NCBI RefSeq assembly: GCF_018861065.1
Contig: NZ_JAHKQO010000044.1
Coordinates: forward strand, 1 to 59,924
Direction: 5' to 3'
DNA length: 59,924 bases
Origin: Paraglaciecola arctica
GTDB taxonomy: Bacteria > Pseudomonadota > Gammaproteobacteria > Enterobacterales > Alteromonadaceae
The notes under the pieces: generated by a model
What the model was told of the DNA's origin: nothing
Databases searched by the model: none
What the model saw: the letters and a program-made list of their open reading frames with translations, nothing else
In this document: in pieces, positions 14,298 through 24,214 of the stretch
Numbering within the stretch: the first letter of the stretch is position 1
Layout: the number at the start of each line of letters is the position of its first letter
Program-made: the position numbers and the translations under genes

Positions 14298-16295
14298 CTA
14301 CTTTGCAGCAATTTCGCAGTGATCCTTGATTGGCAATTTAGCTGGGTAAGCGGGTAATCCTTGGCTATTGGATAAATTTGCGCGGGTTGGATTGCTTTGC
14401 CATGCATAACTAACACTCACTAACTTATTGGCTTCTTTCACTTTCAAAACGATGGAAGTCGGATGTAACTCACCTTCAATCCATCGATAGTTAGCGTTAT
14501 CTTCACTAATAGAAAAACCTTGTACTTTGGTGTCTTGCCCAGTTATCGCTAATGGGGAAAACTCGCTGTGTATTTTAATTTCGTGGCCACTGACTCGTTC
14601 TGCGCAAGTTAACACTGGCCCTTGGTAGGAAAAATCAGGTTTGTTATAGACTTTTTGTAAAGCCGCGTTTGCGAGACGTTGACCCACAGATGCTTTATTT
14701 TTGGGGTGAATATCGTTCCATTCACCTAAGTCAATTGCCGATACCATAGCGGTATTACTGACGGTTAACCCTTGAGTTTGTGCTGCGCGAATCTCAGCCC
14801 AACCAGCAATGCTTGGATCTTGCTGCGCCTGCATATAGTTAGCTAGTTGCACATACAAAAAAGGTAATGTTGGCTGCGAAAAAAGTGCGCGCCATTGCCT
14901 TATCATATCTGGAAATAAGCTTTGGTATATAGTTGGCTCTTCGGCGTTACTTTCCCCCTGATACCAAATGACTCCCTTAAACTGGGTGTTAGCCAGTGGA
15001 GCCAACATCGCATTATAAAACACTGAGGGTTGTTCATTAGTTTTGAATTCAGGGCTAGGCATCGCATTAATCATGCGATGACCCACCTGATAACGCCACA
15101 AGCCATTTAGCGAAATCAGCGAGTCTTTAAATTCTAATTGATAGGGTTTCGCTGGCACAAAACCGGCGTGTCCGGGACGATGCGCCACAATTCGTACACT
15201 GATTTGGTTCTGGCCTGCTTTAAGTACGCCAGAGTCGAGTGAATATATGCGTTGCGGATACTGATATTGGGTTTCACCAACCTTTTGACCATTAATGTAA
15301 ACATCGTCTTGATCTACAATGCGCCCAAGTACCAGTCTTGAAGCTTGGGAGGCTTGTTCAGCAGAAACCCAGAATCTAGTTCTAAACCACATGCTACCAC
15401 TAAAGGCTTCTTGTCCTTGATTGGTCCAATATCCGGGAACAGAAAGTTGTGGCCATTGGTTGTCATTAAAGTGCACAGCAAACCAATTATGGTGTAAACC
15501 TAGGTCCTTAGCCGCCAACTCTTGTTGCCAACTTTGGTAGCGTTTTTTATCGCGTGTTTGTAACTTCTCTATTTCATGTGATTGTTTATTGCGCTGTAGC
15601 AGATTGACTTCTTTAGGATAGGCCGCCAACGCACTTTCGCTCATCCAGGCTTGAATACGTGAACCAGCATAGGCGTTGTTAATGATGCCAATTGGTATGC
15701 CTGTGTGAGTGTGAACTTGCTTTGCAAAAAAGTAGCCTACCGCTGAAAACTTGCTTAAGTCTTGTCCTTGGGCGATTGTCCATTGCCCTTTGGCGACGGT
15801 ACTTAACGGGCCTTGATAAGCGGCATTCCGATCTACTCTGAATTGGCGGATATGTGGCAAGTTAGCCGAGAGTATTTCTGGCGAATAGTTACTACCTAGG
15901 GTACCAAGGGTGTACTCCATATTAGATTGCCCAGAGGCAAGCCATACATCACCAAACAGAACATTGCGTAATTCAATCAACTGAGTGGATGTTTGTATGT
16001 TTAAGGTATGGGGGCCACCAGCAATGTGTGCTGGCAATGTAAGCTGCCATGCACCTTGTTCTACTAATGTGGATTGCAGTTTTCTGTCATCTAAATAAAC
16101 ACTAATGGATTCAGGTTGGTCGCTATACCCCTGCAATATATTAGGGGTATCTCGTTGTAATACCATATCATTAGCAAATTGTGGGGCGAGAGTAATTTTC
16201 GCATTAGCAGAAAATACCGCCATCAAAATCAATAGCTGTGCGCTAATATTGACTGTCGCCTTCACAGGTCTAAGGTTATTTAACAACGATTTCAT
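14298..16295 (-). CDS. Sialate-O-acetylesterase-like SGNH carbohydrate esterase
   Basis: A 665-residue secreted esterase removing O-acetyl groups from glycans. After a signal peptide (about 14-33, ending FSANA) comes a small beta domain, the block I motif ASGQSNMEY (near 120-128), an inserted galactose-binding-like sandwich (about 285-390) and the second signature GVIWYQGESNAEEP (near 440-453). The catalytic Asp-His pair is probably in EWNDIHPKNK. This fits the SIAE/DUF303 group, whose members often deacetylate plant or algal polysaccharides rather than sialic acid. It overlaps the upstream FAD oxidoreductase gene by 20 bases and is last in the symporter-oxidoreductase-esterase operon. Acetylated polysaccharide is the likely target. 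Confidence 0.88.
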   Translation of the reverse strand: MKSLLNNLRPVKATVNISAQLLILMAVFSANAKITLAPQFANDMVLQRDTPNILQGYSDQPESISVYLDDRKLQSTLVEQGAWQLTLPAHIAGGPHTLNIQTSTQLIELRNVLFGDVWLASGQSNMEYTLGTLGSNYSPEILSANLPHIRQFRVDRNAAYQGPLSTVAKGQWTIAQGQDLSKFSAVGYFFAKQVHTHTGIPIGIINNAYAGSRIQAWMSESALAAYPKEVNLLQRNKQSHEIEKLQTRDKKRYQSWQQELAAKDLGLHHNWFAVHFNDNQWPQLSVPGYWTNQGQEAFSGSMWFRTRFWVSAEQASQASRLVLGRIVDQDDVYINGQKVGETQYQYPQRIYSLDSGVLKAGQNQISVRIVAHRPGHAGFVPAKPYQLEFKDSLISLNGLWRYQVGHRMINAMPSPEFKTNEQPSVFYNAMLAPLANTQFKGVIWYQGESNAEEPTIYQSLFPDMIRQWRALFSQPTLPFLYVQLANYMQAQQDPSIAGWAEIRAAQTQGLTVSNTAMVSAIDLGEWNDIHPKNKASVGQRLANAALQKVYNKPDFSYQGPVLTCAERVSGHEIKIHSEFSPLAITGQDTKVQGFSISEDNANYRWIEGELHPTSIVLKVKEANKLVSVSYAWQSNPTRANLSNSQGLPAYPAKLPIKDHCEIAAK

Positions 16296-18555
16296 AAACC
16301 GAAATCGGGCAATCGTTATGGGTTTTCAAAAACTTAATTCTGAGGTGATCGGCATTAATGGGTGAGGTGAAAACACAGTCAACTACTGCTTGATAGTTAT
16401 CTGTTTTCTCATACAGAATCTCTCCCTGCTTATCTAAAATTTGAAAGTGTTCAACACAAAAGGGTACACGATCTTCTGGGTGGCCATAAAGTGTGGATTC
16501 AAGGGCATGATCAAAGTCAGCATCAAAATGTAAAATTATTTCACTTATACTTTGTGGTTGTTGCCACTGCAGTGTTAATTCAGCATCAGAATGCTCCGTT
16601 GCCGCACACCACACATTGCTGCGTTGAAATGGTCGCGTATAGCCATTTGTGAGGTTGGTTGTGGCAAAGCAATTGAGCGGTGGACTAATTGATAAGGCAA
16701 AGTTATGACCGCCTGGGCGTCTTTCTGGTGTCCAAAATTCAAATTCATCCACCCCTTTGTCACCGTCTACAGTTTGTTTGCCTGTGTTAGATACTGCTTT
16801 GTTGACACCATTGAACACTGCGACCAATGATGAAATACGACTAGTAGAACAAGCAATTTCTATGTCTGGATTCGCTAAAAAGCACAGCATGGCATATTGG
16901 TCTTGTTTTAGGATCTCGGCAAATTTAATCTCGAGTTGATGTTCGCCAGCTTGCAACTCAAAACTCTGCTGACCCAATATGACCTCTGGGGTAAAGTTGG
17001 TTGCTTTTTCGCTATGACGCAATTGGGCGCAAAGCGTTGTGTTTTTTAATGCTCGTACTTTTACTGCGAATTGATAGGTGGTGTCTTTTAGCAAAGGTAA
17101 CAACTGGCCAGCTGAGATATTTAGGGGCCGCCACGGCCCATTATTTGGCAGGCTGCTCAATAACAGCTCACTTGAAGCACTGATTGTCGCTTTACTCGCT
17201 AGGTTATATTGAGGGTGCATCGGCACATGGGGAATAAAATGCCCTTTTTCGTTAAGGTTTTGCTGTAACTTTTTAATATGTGTGGGTTGCAATAAATCAG
17301 TGGTTGAACAGTTGTCATTTAGACAATATGCAATCGCTTGACCAACCGCTTGACCACCGTGTCCGCAGGTAGCCATTACCCGGGTAGAGCCAAACGCAAT
17401 ATGTGAGGTACTAATGATGCGTCCAGCATAAAACAGGTTATCAATATCTTTGCTAACAAACGATCCCAATGGAATTTGATAAACCCCTTTGGTGTGATAT
17501 TGCGTACAAGGAGGTTTATTGCTGTAAACACCGTCGCCAGGGTGATGGTCAATTGCCCACCCTCCGAATGAGATAGCATCATCTACAAGACGCTGCTCTA
17601 CCACATCTTGTTGTGTCATAAATGAATGTCCAATAAAGCGACGGCTTTCACGTTTACCGGGGATAGTGCCAACCCACTCTAACGTGAGATTGTCGACATT
17701 TTCAAATTTACCGCTATTTTTGATGTAATCCCATATCCCATAGACGACTTTCCATAATTGCCACTTAATCTCTTCTGACTCATCTATCGTTTCACTGTTG
17801 CCTCCATATTCGAGCCACCATAGGCGAGGTCCAACATCTTGGCTGCGAATACGTTTCATGCGATCTTCTGTCATACCGTCAATTGAGGCAAATGAAGGGG
17901 CAACAAACTTCACAGGTTTACCCACGTCTTTACTGTAGAAATATATAGAGTGTCCTAACAGTTCTTTTCCTGGCTGTTCTGGCGCCATTTTTTCTGAAAA
18001 CTCGTCAGCTGCTTCTGCGCCCATGCGAAATTCTGCACCGGCTTGAAAAGCGACAATACCGTCTCCAGACGCGTCGCAAAAATAGGTCCCATGAAGATCA
18101 TAGAGTTTACCGTTCTGAGAGCAGAATCCTTCCACTGAAGCAATCTTACTATTGCCATTTTTGTGTGTGGCAAATACTGAGGTGTTGAGCAATAAAGTGA
18201 TGTTTTTCTCTTCTGCCACTTTTTCTAACATGATGGTGTCAAAGATTAGTGCATTACCTTCTTTATTTCGAAACAGGTTTTCTAATAATAGTTCACCTAT
18301 TATTCCCCCTTCGCGTGCCCAGCGATTGTTATTACCCATATGGGAGGTTGCACCTAAAACCCACAAGCGTACTTCGCTAGAAGCATTACCACCTAAAACT
18401 GGACGGTCCTGCACTAATGTGACTTTTACACCCGCCCTAGCTGCTGATATAGCACAGCACACGCCAGCGATACCGCCTCCAACTACGACAAGGTCCGACT
18501 TTATCGTTTCTACAGTAGATGACCTACCATGTGGTTCGCTAAGTTCGTGATACAT
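16276..18555 (-). CDS. FAD-dependent oxidoreductase with discoidin-like C-terminal domain
   Basis: A 759-residue FAD_oxidored (PF12831-type) protein. The dinucleotide fold is at the N terminus (SDLVVVGGGIAGVCCAISAA, GxGxxG near 26-31), followed by the family signature VLGGNASSEVRLWVLGA, and a second conserved patch FYAGRIISTSHIAFGSTRVM near 385-404. Residues about 600-759 (GYTRPFQRSNVWCA, LTLQWQQPQSISEIILHFD) look like an F5/8 type C (discoidin) carbohydrate-binding domain. No signal peptide, so it should be cytosolic, an odd place for a sugar-binding tail. Relatives are often annotated only as FAD oxidoreductase or, misleadingly, xanthan lyase. AGGAGC precedes the ATG. Middle gene of the operon, 18 bp after the symporter gene; the likely substrate is the imported sugar. 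Confidence 0.88.
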   Translation of the reverse strand: MYHELSEPHGRSSTVETIKSDLVVVGGGIAGVCCAISAARAGVKVTLVQDRPVLGGNASSEVRLWVLGATSHMGNNNRWAREGGIIGELLLENLFRNKEGNALIFDTIMLEKVAEEKNITLLLNTSVFATHKNGNSKIASVEGFCSQNGKLYDLHGTYFCDASGDGIVAFQAGAEFRMGAEAADEFSEKMAPEQPGKELLGHSIYFYSKDVGKPVKFVAPSFASIDGMTEDRMKRIRSQDVGPRLWWLEYGGNSETIDESEEIKWQLWKVVYGIWDYIKNSGKFENVDNLTLEWVGTIPGKRESRRFIGHSFMTQQDVVEQRLVDDAISFGGWAIDHHPGDGVYSNKPPCTQYHTKGVYQIPLGSFVSKDIDNLFYAGRIISTSHIAFGSTRVMATCGHGGQAVGQAIAYCLNDNCSTTDLLQPTHIKKLQQNLNEKGHFIPHVPMHPQYNLASKATISASSELLLSSLPNNGPWRPLNISAGQLLPLLKDTTYQFAVKVRALKNTTLCAQLRHSEKATNFTPEVILGQQSFELQAGEHQLEIKFAEILKQDQYAMLCFLANPDIEIACSTSRISSLVAVFNGVNKAVSNTGKQTVDGDKGVDEFEFWTPERRPGGHNFALSISPPLNCFATTNLTNGYTRPFQRSNVWCAATEHSDAELTLQWQQPQSISEIILHFDADFDHALESTLYGHPEDRVPFCVEHFQILDKQGEILYEKTDNYQAVVDCVFTSPINADHLRIKFLKTHNDCPISVYEIVVK

Positions 18556-18573
18556 GATTACTTTGCTCCTAAG

Positions 18574-20229
18574 TTACTTTATTCGTTTTAACAAAAACCA
18601 CAGTGACGGCAGCGCAATGACAAGTCCCACACTAAGGGTCTCGATATTGGCTGAATCGGTAACAGCGCTTAAAACCATCAGTAAAATACCGATGGCACAT
18701 ACTCCAATACTGAGTACTTTTTTGCTGTAATCGTTGTCAGTGGTTTGTACTTCTGTGTTTGATTGTGTGGTTGCTTGGCGGCTTAATTGGTATGCGCGAT
18801 AGTTATCGTAGTCAGGGTTAATGTTTCGAGTCTGGTAGTAGTAAATTTCAAATCCAATTAACCACAATACTGGGGTAATAACTCCTAACATCATTTCCCA
18901 TTCTCTACTCAGAGCAAGATCAAACAAACCAGGCGTTACAAACTTAAAGAACGCATTGATTAGCAAGCTAAAAACGGTGGTTAACAACAGGCTTTTGCCA
19001 GTTTGACGTTTTGAAAAAATCGCCCATATAGGTGGCAAATACAGCGATGCGCCAGTGAGTGCGGCAATACTCAACACAACTTCAACAATTCCACCCATGC
19101 TTTGCACCGCCAAAGCCACAGTTATCGCCAAAAAACCAAAAACAAAAGTGGATATTCGGGCTGCTTTCATCAGACGTTGAGAAGGGTAGTCAGGTTTTAA
19201 GGGTTTAAGTAGGTCATTGGTGAACACTCCAGCGGCTATATTAATGGCCGTGTTGACCGAACTGGCGGTCGCAAATACCATGGCCGCCAGTATCAAACCG
19301 AGTAGCCCTTCCGGTACAACCAATTTGCTCATAAGCAGGTAAGCTTCTTCGGCTTCAGTGCCCGATAAATCTGGATTAACCACACGATAAATCATAGGGG
19401 GGAGCATCCATATGATTGGAGCCACTAAATACAAACTGCCAAATAGTAGGCCCACTTTTCGGGCTTCTTTGGGTTTTTCCACACTGGTGTAACGTTGTAC
19501 ATATGCCCAGTTACCACCAATAAATACGGTGTTGTAAATCACAAATGCAACGAGAAAAATCCAACTGTAGTTTTCATTTTGTAATGCGAGAAAACCCTCG
19601 GGTAACTTGTTTAAAAAAGTGTTTACTCCTCCAACCTCATTAAACGCTAAAGGAATAATAATAAGCACCGCTGCTGTGAGTACCACAAACTGCAATACAT
19701 CAGTTACCAATACTGCCCAAAGTCCACCAACTGTGGTGTAAGCGATAACAAACAAACCTAGTACCAGTATCGCGATGTTCAACGGTATACCCGTGGAAAC
19801 CTCAATAATTTTACCGACTGGATAAAGAAAGGCCCCCGCAGTAAACAAATTAATGAATAGAAATGCTGATGAGTATATTTTTTGCACAGACTTTCCGGCG
19901 CGATGGGTAAGAAAGTCCGCCACCGTTAAGGCCCGCGTTTTATTCCAAGCCGGGGCAATGATGCAACCGATAATGATCCCTGCTATGGCCATAGTTGATT
20001 GAATAACAACTGCCACTAAACCATCGCTATAAGCGATTGACCCCCATACAACAAAGGTGCCTACCGAGAAAAAACTCATAAACAGTGAAAGGCCACTGAT
20101 CCACCAAGGCACGGCGCCACCGGCGGCGAAAAATGAAGTCATGCTCTTACCACTGCGAGAGAACATTAATCCGAGAAATAGAATAATTAACGCAAATGCG
20201 ATAGCGACGTAGTAATCAAATTGGTTCAT
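18574..20229 (-). CDS. Sodium:solute symporter (SSS family)
   Basis: A 551-residue inner-membrane carrier with about 13-14 helices and the LeuT fold. The N terminus (LFLGLMFSRSGKSMTSFFAAGGAVPWWISGLSLFMSFFS) carries the usual unwound helix region, and AYTTVGGLWAVLVTDVLQFVVL near 165-186 is the diagnostic SSS segment. A soluble loop of about 50 residues (ARNINPDYDNYRAYQLSRQATTQSN region) precedes the last two helices. SSS carriers in carbohydrate loci import monosaccharides, uronates or short oligosaccharides with Na+, suiting a marine bacterium. First gene of the minus-strand operon, divergent from the TonB receptor, which would deliver the ligand to the periplasm. Confidence 0.92.
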   Translation of the reverse strand: MNQFDYYVAIAFALIILFLGLMFSRSGKSMTSFFAAGGAVPWWISGLSLFMSFFSVGTFVVWGSIAYSDGLVAVVIQSTMAIAGIIIGCIIAPAWNKTRALTVADFLTHRAGKSVQKIYSSAFLFINLFTAGAFLYPVGKIIEVSTGIPLNIAILVLGLFVIAYTTVGGLWAVLVTDVLQFVVLTAAVLIIIPLAFNEVGGVNTFLNKLPEGFLALQNENYSWIFLVAFVIYNTVFIGGNWAYVQRYTSVEKPKEARKVGLLFGSLYLVAPIIWMLPPMIYRVVNPDLSGTEAEEAYLLMSKLVVPEGLLGLILAAMVFATASSVNTAINIAAGVFTNDLLKPLKPDYPSQRLMKAARISTFVFGFLAITVALAVQSMGGIVEVVLSIAALTGASLYLPPIWAIFSKRQTGKSLLLTTVFSLLINAFFKFVTPGLFDLALSREWEMMLGVITPVLWLIGFEIYYYQTRNINPDYDNYRAYQLSRQATTQSNTEVQTTDNDYSKKVLSIGVCAIGILLMVLSAVTDSANIETLSVGLVIALPSLWFLLKRIK

Positions 20230-20681
20230 AAGGTTTCTTTCATATAATTGGGGCCAGTTACGCCAATGATAACGACAATACGCTGCAATTAGGGGGCTAT
20301 CGGTTTAACCTTAGCAACGCAACGACATCTTGTGGTTACTCATAAAGCTGCTAATACCACGGAATAATGTGGATTTTGTATCACTAATAGAAACAAGTCA
20401 ATGTAAATTTATTGTTATCTTATATGTGTTGTTTATGTTTTTTATGTCTGCATAGTTGTGTGTGGTGGAAGGATTCTTATTTAGCATGGGTTTTCGGGCA
20501 GATTTGGTTTTTTTAGGTGCAAACGAATAAAGTTTATTAAATGTTATAAATGTAAAAAAATATAAAACAAAAGCTTGTAATGTATCTATTATAGATTTAT
20601 AAATGTCGTAGATACATAAATAACATGTAATGAACCACATTATGCTGACAGGTGTAATGTCTTGTTAATCAAGGGGGCACA
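20230..20681. other. Divergent regulatory region, symporter operon / TonB receptor
   Basis: A 452-bp AT-rich region between divergent genes. The receptor half contains overlapping inverted repeats (20581-20616). Toward the receptor start is an AAGGGGG ribosome-binding site. No gene is evident; a minus-strand frame at 20398-20640 is low-complexity AT-rich DNA without a credible start. Confidence 0.7.
20581..20616. promoter_or_regulatory. Putative operator shared with the BNR-4 gene (site 1)
   Basis: TGTATCTATTATAGAT (20581-20596) contains the perfect palindrome ATCTAT-T-ATAGAT. The same TGTATCTA half also pairs with TAGATACA at 20609-20616, giving two overlapping sites. A 15-of-16 match to the first site occurs at 27106-27121 upstream of the BNR-4 gene. 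Position (66-101 bp before the receptor start) and sharing suggest the binding site of the local regulator, probably the IclR protein at 23439. That assignment is inference. Confidence 0.55.
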
Positions 20682-23321
20682 ATGAATAATTCAAAAAAAC
20701 ACAACTTTAAACTTAATAAAATAACTAAAACCTATATTGCAATGGGAACGGCCATTTTGACGTTTTCTGGTTATGCACAGGCGCAACAAGCTGAAGTTGA
20801 ACAAAGCGCTGAAGATGTCGAGCTTATCCAGGTAACCGGTATTAGAAGTCAGCTCACTCAAGCTGTCGCTACTAAACGTGATAGCGTACAGTTTGTTGAT
20901 GCTATATCGGCAGATGATATGGGAAAATTGCCTGATGCTAATGTGGCTGAATCGTTACAACGGGTTTCAGGTGTACAGTTAGAGAGAGGGATTGGAGAAG
21001 GCAGTACCGTATCTATTCGGGGGTTAAGTCAAAATGTCATTTTGGTTAATGGTCGCCAAGTCACAACTGCTGGTGGCCGCGGTGATAAAGGTCCAGATAC
21101 CTTAGAATCTTCATCTTATAGTATGTTGTCGCTCATTCCTTCTAGTTTGGTGTCTAGCCTCGAAGTGTCAAAATTACCCAGCGCCAGCCAAATTGAAGGC
21201 GCCTTAGGTGGAGTGGTGAATATTAAGACTCGACGCCCTTTAGACAATGATGGCCAAAAAATTGTAGCCAGTGCAACGGGCTCTTACAATGATTTATCTA
21301 AGGACAATGGTTCCGAAGTTTCTGTTTATTACTCAAATAGCTTTTTAGATAATACTTTAGGTATTCAAGTCGCCGCCTCAAGAGCTAGCTCAACGTTTCA
21401 AGAAGAAGGGCTTAATACCTTCTCAGGATATAGTTATGACGCATCGGTAACTGCCGACCCTAATGAAGAAACCTTGGTTTTTAACGATATGCGTTATTGG
21501 GAAATCAATGACAAACGTGAGAAAACAGGGTTGAATGCCATGATCCAGTGGCAAACGAGTGATTCTTTAGAGCTGTACCTCGACACTTTTTATAGCAAAG
21601 TTGATTCAGATCGTGACCGCTTTTGGACAGGGTTTTGGACCTGCTGTGGCTATGAAAACACTGAAATTTCAGACAATGGAGTGTTGACTGCTGCTAGCAT
21701 CAACCGGCCGGTGCAAGCAAATACCGAATATGCCCCAGCCTATATGGAATTCACTAGTACTGCGTTAGGCTTTAAATGGTTCGCCGAAGATTGGGAAGTA
21801 GAAGGTGAACTCGCTCGCACCGACTCAACGTCTAATTCGCAACAGGATTTTATGCGTTTTCAAACTGCAGAAGCGGCCGCTGTAGATTTTGATTTATTAG
21901 CTGGCGATGATGCTCCTGACGTTATTTTTGGTGGTGCTGATTTAACTTCACCAGATGGACTAAATCTAGCCATTGTCTACGATAATACCTCCTACAATGA
22001 AAACGTAGATACCGCTGTTAGGTTAGATTTCACCCGTTACTTTGATGGCGATTTTTTCACGTCGATTGAGTTTGGTGGACGTGCCAATAGCTTTGAGACT
22101 GACCATGACTATGTCGCTCGGGCAATCACCCCCAATTTTGCACTAACTGATTTGCCACAAATTTATACTATGTACAATAACAGTAATTTTTTCTCCGGTG
22201 ATGGCCCGGCAGTTAATCATCAATATTTGATTGTTGATAAAAATAAATGGCAGGGATGTACCACTCTAAGTGAATTTTATGATGAAGCACAAACAGCCGA
22301 ATGTGCCACTACTCATGATCTTTCGCCTTCTTACAATATAACCGAAGATTTGATCGCGCTTTATACTCAAGCTAATTTTTCGAGTGAAGTGGGTGGCTAT
22401 GCAATTTCCGGTAATTTTGGTGTGCGTTATGTGCAACGGGATTTAACTTCAGAAGGTCACTCTGAAGATGTGACTACCGGTGTTGCGACACCCTTTACTA
22501 CTAAAGTGTCACACTCAGAGTTGTTACCTTCTGCGGTTGTTAAAATGGACCTAACTGATGATGTGGTTTTGCGCTTTGGTGCTGCCCGTACCCTTACTTT
22601 TCCAGATACCTCAGATCTAAGTAGTGGTATCTTTGTTCGCGGAGACTTTACTGCCAATGGCGGTAATCCAGAGTTAGATCCTTTTGTTATCAATCAACTA
22701 GACTTTTCTGCTGAATGGTATTTTGGTGAGAGTAGTATTTTGTCCGCTGGGTTGTTTTACAAAGATGTTGAGTCTTTCATTGTGAATACTATCCAACCCC
22801 GCGATTTGCCAAATTATAGTCAGCAGGTATTTGTTGAACAACCCATTAATGGCGAGAGTGGCACGATTCAAGGTTTAGAAGTTCTGTATCAACAGGCGTT
22901 TACATCGTTACCCGGGTTTCTCAAAGATACTGGTGTGATGGCAACCTATTCATACATAGACAGTGAAACACCTTTTGAAGATGGCCGTGGTAATAGTCTT
23001 CCTATTCCTGGTTTGTCAGAAAATAACATCAATATGGTCGTTTACTACGAAGTGGAATCCTTTGGAATGAGGCTTGCTTACAACTGGCGAGACAGTTATT
23101 TAGGCTATTTAGGTGCTGGAGATAACGGCGTATTTTATAAAAGTTATCAAGATTTAGCCGCCACTGCGAACTATAAAATTAATGATAATGTCAGCTTAAA
23201 CTTTCAAGCTTTAAACTTACTCGATACTAGACAAAAACAATATGCCGCATACGAAGAAGCGATACAGCGAAATGTTGAATTCGGAAGAAGTTATAAATTG
23301 TCTGTTTCAGTTAATTTCTAA
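20682..23321 (+). CDS. TonB-dependent outer-membrane receptor
   Basis: 879 residues: signal peptide (to about 34, ending GYAQA), a candidate TonB box near ELIQVTGI (about 49-56), a plug domain (DSVQFVDAISADDMGKLPDANVAESLQRVSGVQL, then VSIRGLSQNVILVNGRQV), and a 22-strand barrel ending in a terminal phenylalanine (SVSVNF), the usual outer-membrane assembly signal. The KLPDANVAESLQRVSGV signature is typical of carbohydrate-linked receptors in Alteromonadales and Caulobacter/Xanthomonas (TIGR01782 type). Expected role: energised uptake of oligosaccharides released at the surface. The ATG follows AAGGGGG. Divergent from the symporter operon; a strong hairpin follows the stop. Confidence 0.95.
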   Translation: MNNSKKHNFKLNKITKTYIAMGTAILTFSGYAQAQQAEVEQSAEDVELIQVTGIRSQLTQAVATKRDSVQFVDAISADDMGKLPDANVAESLQRVSGVQLERGIGEGSTVSIRGLSQNVILVNGRQVTTAGGRGDKGPDTLESSSYSMLSLIPSSLVSSLEVSKLPSASQIEGALGGVVNIKTRRPLDNDGQKIVASATGSYNDLSKDNGSEVSVYYSNSFLDNTLGIQVAASRASSTFQEEGLNTFSGYSYDASVTADPNEETLVFNDMRYWEINDKREKTGLNAMIQWQTSDSLELYLDTFYSKVDSDRDRFWTGFWTCCGYENTEISDNGVLTAASINRPVQANTEYAPAYMEFTSTALGFKWFAEDWEVEGELARTDSTSNSQQDFMRFQTAEAAAVDFDLLAGDDAPDVIFGGADLTSPDGLNLAIVYDNTSYNENVDTAVRLDFTRYFDGDFFTSIEFGGRANSFETDHDYVARAITPNFALTDLPQIYTMYNNSNFFSGDGPAVNHQYLIVDKNKWQGCTTLSEFYDEAQTAECATTHDLSPSYNITEDLIALYTQANFSSEVGGYAISGNFGVRYVQRDLTSEGHSEDVTTGVATPFTTKVSHSELLPSAVVKMDLTDDVVLRFGAARTLTFPDTSDLSSGIFVRGDFTANGGNPELDPFVINQLDFSAEWYFGESSILSAGLFYKDVESFIVNTIQPRDLPNYSQQVFVEQPINGESGTIQGLEVLYQQAFTSLPGFLKDTGVMATYSYIDSETPFEDGRGNSLPIPGLSENNINMVVYYEVESFGMRLAYNWRDSYLGYLGAGDNGVFYKSYQDLAATANYKINDNVSLNFQALNLLDTRQKQYAAYEEAIQRNVEFGRSYKLSVSVNF

Positions 23322-23336
23322 ATAAGTGTAGGCAAT

Positions 23337-23360
23337 ACGCTGTCACTTTGTGACAGCGTC
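23337..23360 (+). terminator. Rho-independent-type terminator of the TonB receptor gene
   Basis: ACGCTGTCAC (23337-23346) and GTGACAGCGT (23350-23359) pair perfectly around a TTT loop, 16 bases after the receptor stop. The following CACTATATTTTGC is only weakly T-rich. It separates the receptor from the IclR gene 80 bp downstream. Confidence 0.75.
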
Positions 23361-23438
23361 ACTATATTTTGCAGTACTGCCCAGCTGTTTTTCTATGTAG
23401 AATGGTGGGTAATAACAATAATTTCTAATAAGTCTATT

Positions 23439-24188
23439 ATGTTCAATTCCAGCACAACTCTTAAAAAACACGGTAGTCAATTAAACCATAGTCTGATTGA
23501 GGGGATAAACGTCTTACAGGGTTTAGCTTCTTTTGAACGCCCCGTGGGTTGCCGTGAATTAGCACGTTTTTTGGAGCTGGATACCACTAGGGTGAATCGC
23601 CTGTTAAGAACATTGGATTACATTGGTTTAGTACAAAAGAACAGTGACCGAAAGTATGTAACTGGCCCAGCGATGTTGGTTTTGGCGGCTCAAGGTTTGT
23701 GTGCTTCAGGTGTGACTACCAAGGCCATTAAGCCTTTAGAAGAGCTGCGTAAATATGGTTTGGTAGTGGCCATGGGAGTGTTATGGCATGACAAAGTCAC
23801 TTATCTTTATCATTCTCTGCCTGATATGGGAGAAGAAAGCCCACTTGGGCGTCTAGGATATTTCCCCGCAACCGAATGTGGAACAGGAATTTCTTTGTTG
23901 TCTGAGCTTGAAGATGAAGAAGTGCGAGCGTTATACCAAGAACGCGATATTCCTGGTTTTCCTGAGGGTATTGAAAGTTTGATGAGTGCGCTCAATCAAT
24001 ATCGTGAGCAAGGTTATGTAAAAATGCAAACTCACTATAAAACCCATTTACCGCACCACTCGGTTACTATAGCTGTTAACGTAAAAGGTAATATGCACAG
24101 TTCTATCGCACTTTCTGGTTGGATCCCGGAAGAAGCCACCGAAGAGTTAGTTACTTTGTTGAAAAATAAAGCCAAAGAAATAGAGTAA
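23439..24188 (+). CDS. IclR-family transcriptional regulator
   Basis: 249 residues. An N-terminal winged helix-turn-helix (about 15-75: INVLQGLASFERPVGCRELARFLELDTTRVNRLLRTLDYIGLVQ) is followed by an IclR effector domain (about 85-248) with TECGTGISLLSELEDEEVRALY and a C-terminal IALSGW segment. IclR regulators typically sense sugar acids or aromatic breakdown products; KdgR is the pectin example. It lies in the carbohydrate locus between the receptor and an esterase, so control of this locus by an imported sugar or oxidised intermediate is the simplest reading. No good ribosome-binding site precedes the ATG. The shared palindrome at 20581 and 27106 is a candidate target. Confidence 0.92.
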   Translation: MFNSSTTLKKHGSQLNHSLIEGINVLQGLASFERPVGCRELARFLELDTTRVNRLLRTLDYIGLVQKNSDRKYVTGPAMLVLAAQGLCASGVTTKAIKPLEELRKYGLVVAMGVLWHDKVTYLYHSLPDMGEESPLGRLGYFPATECGTGISLLSELEDEEVRALYQERDIPGFPEGIESLMSALNQYREQGYVKMQTHYKTHLPHHSVTIAVNVKGNMHSSIALSGWIPEEATEELVTLLKNKAKEIE

Positions 24189-24214
24189 ATCGTCTAGCAA
24201 CCTAATGGGGTTGA

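Noticed and set aside
14298-16295. Sialic-acid catabolism gene
   Set aside because: The family name suggests sialate, but no sialic-acid lyase, kinase or epimerase is nearby; members commonly deacetylate plant or algal glycans.
20398-20640. Minus-strand 80-codon frame in the receptor promoter region
   Set aside because: Low-complexity AT-rich sequence overlapping the putative operator; no ribosome-binding site or family.
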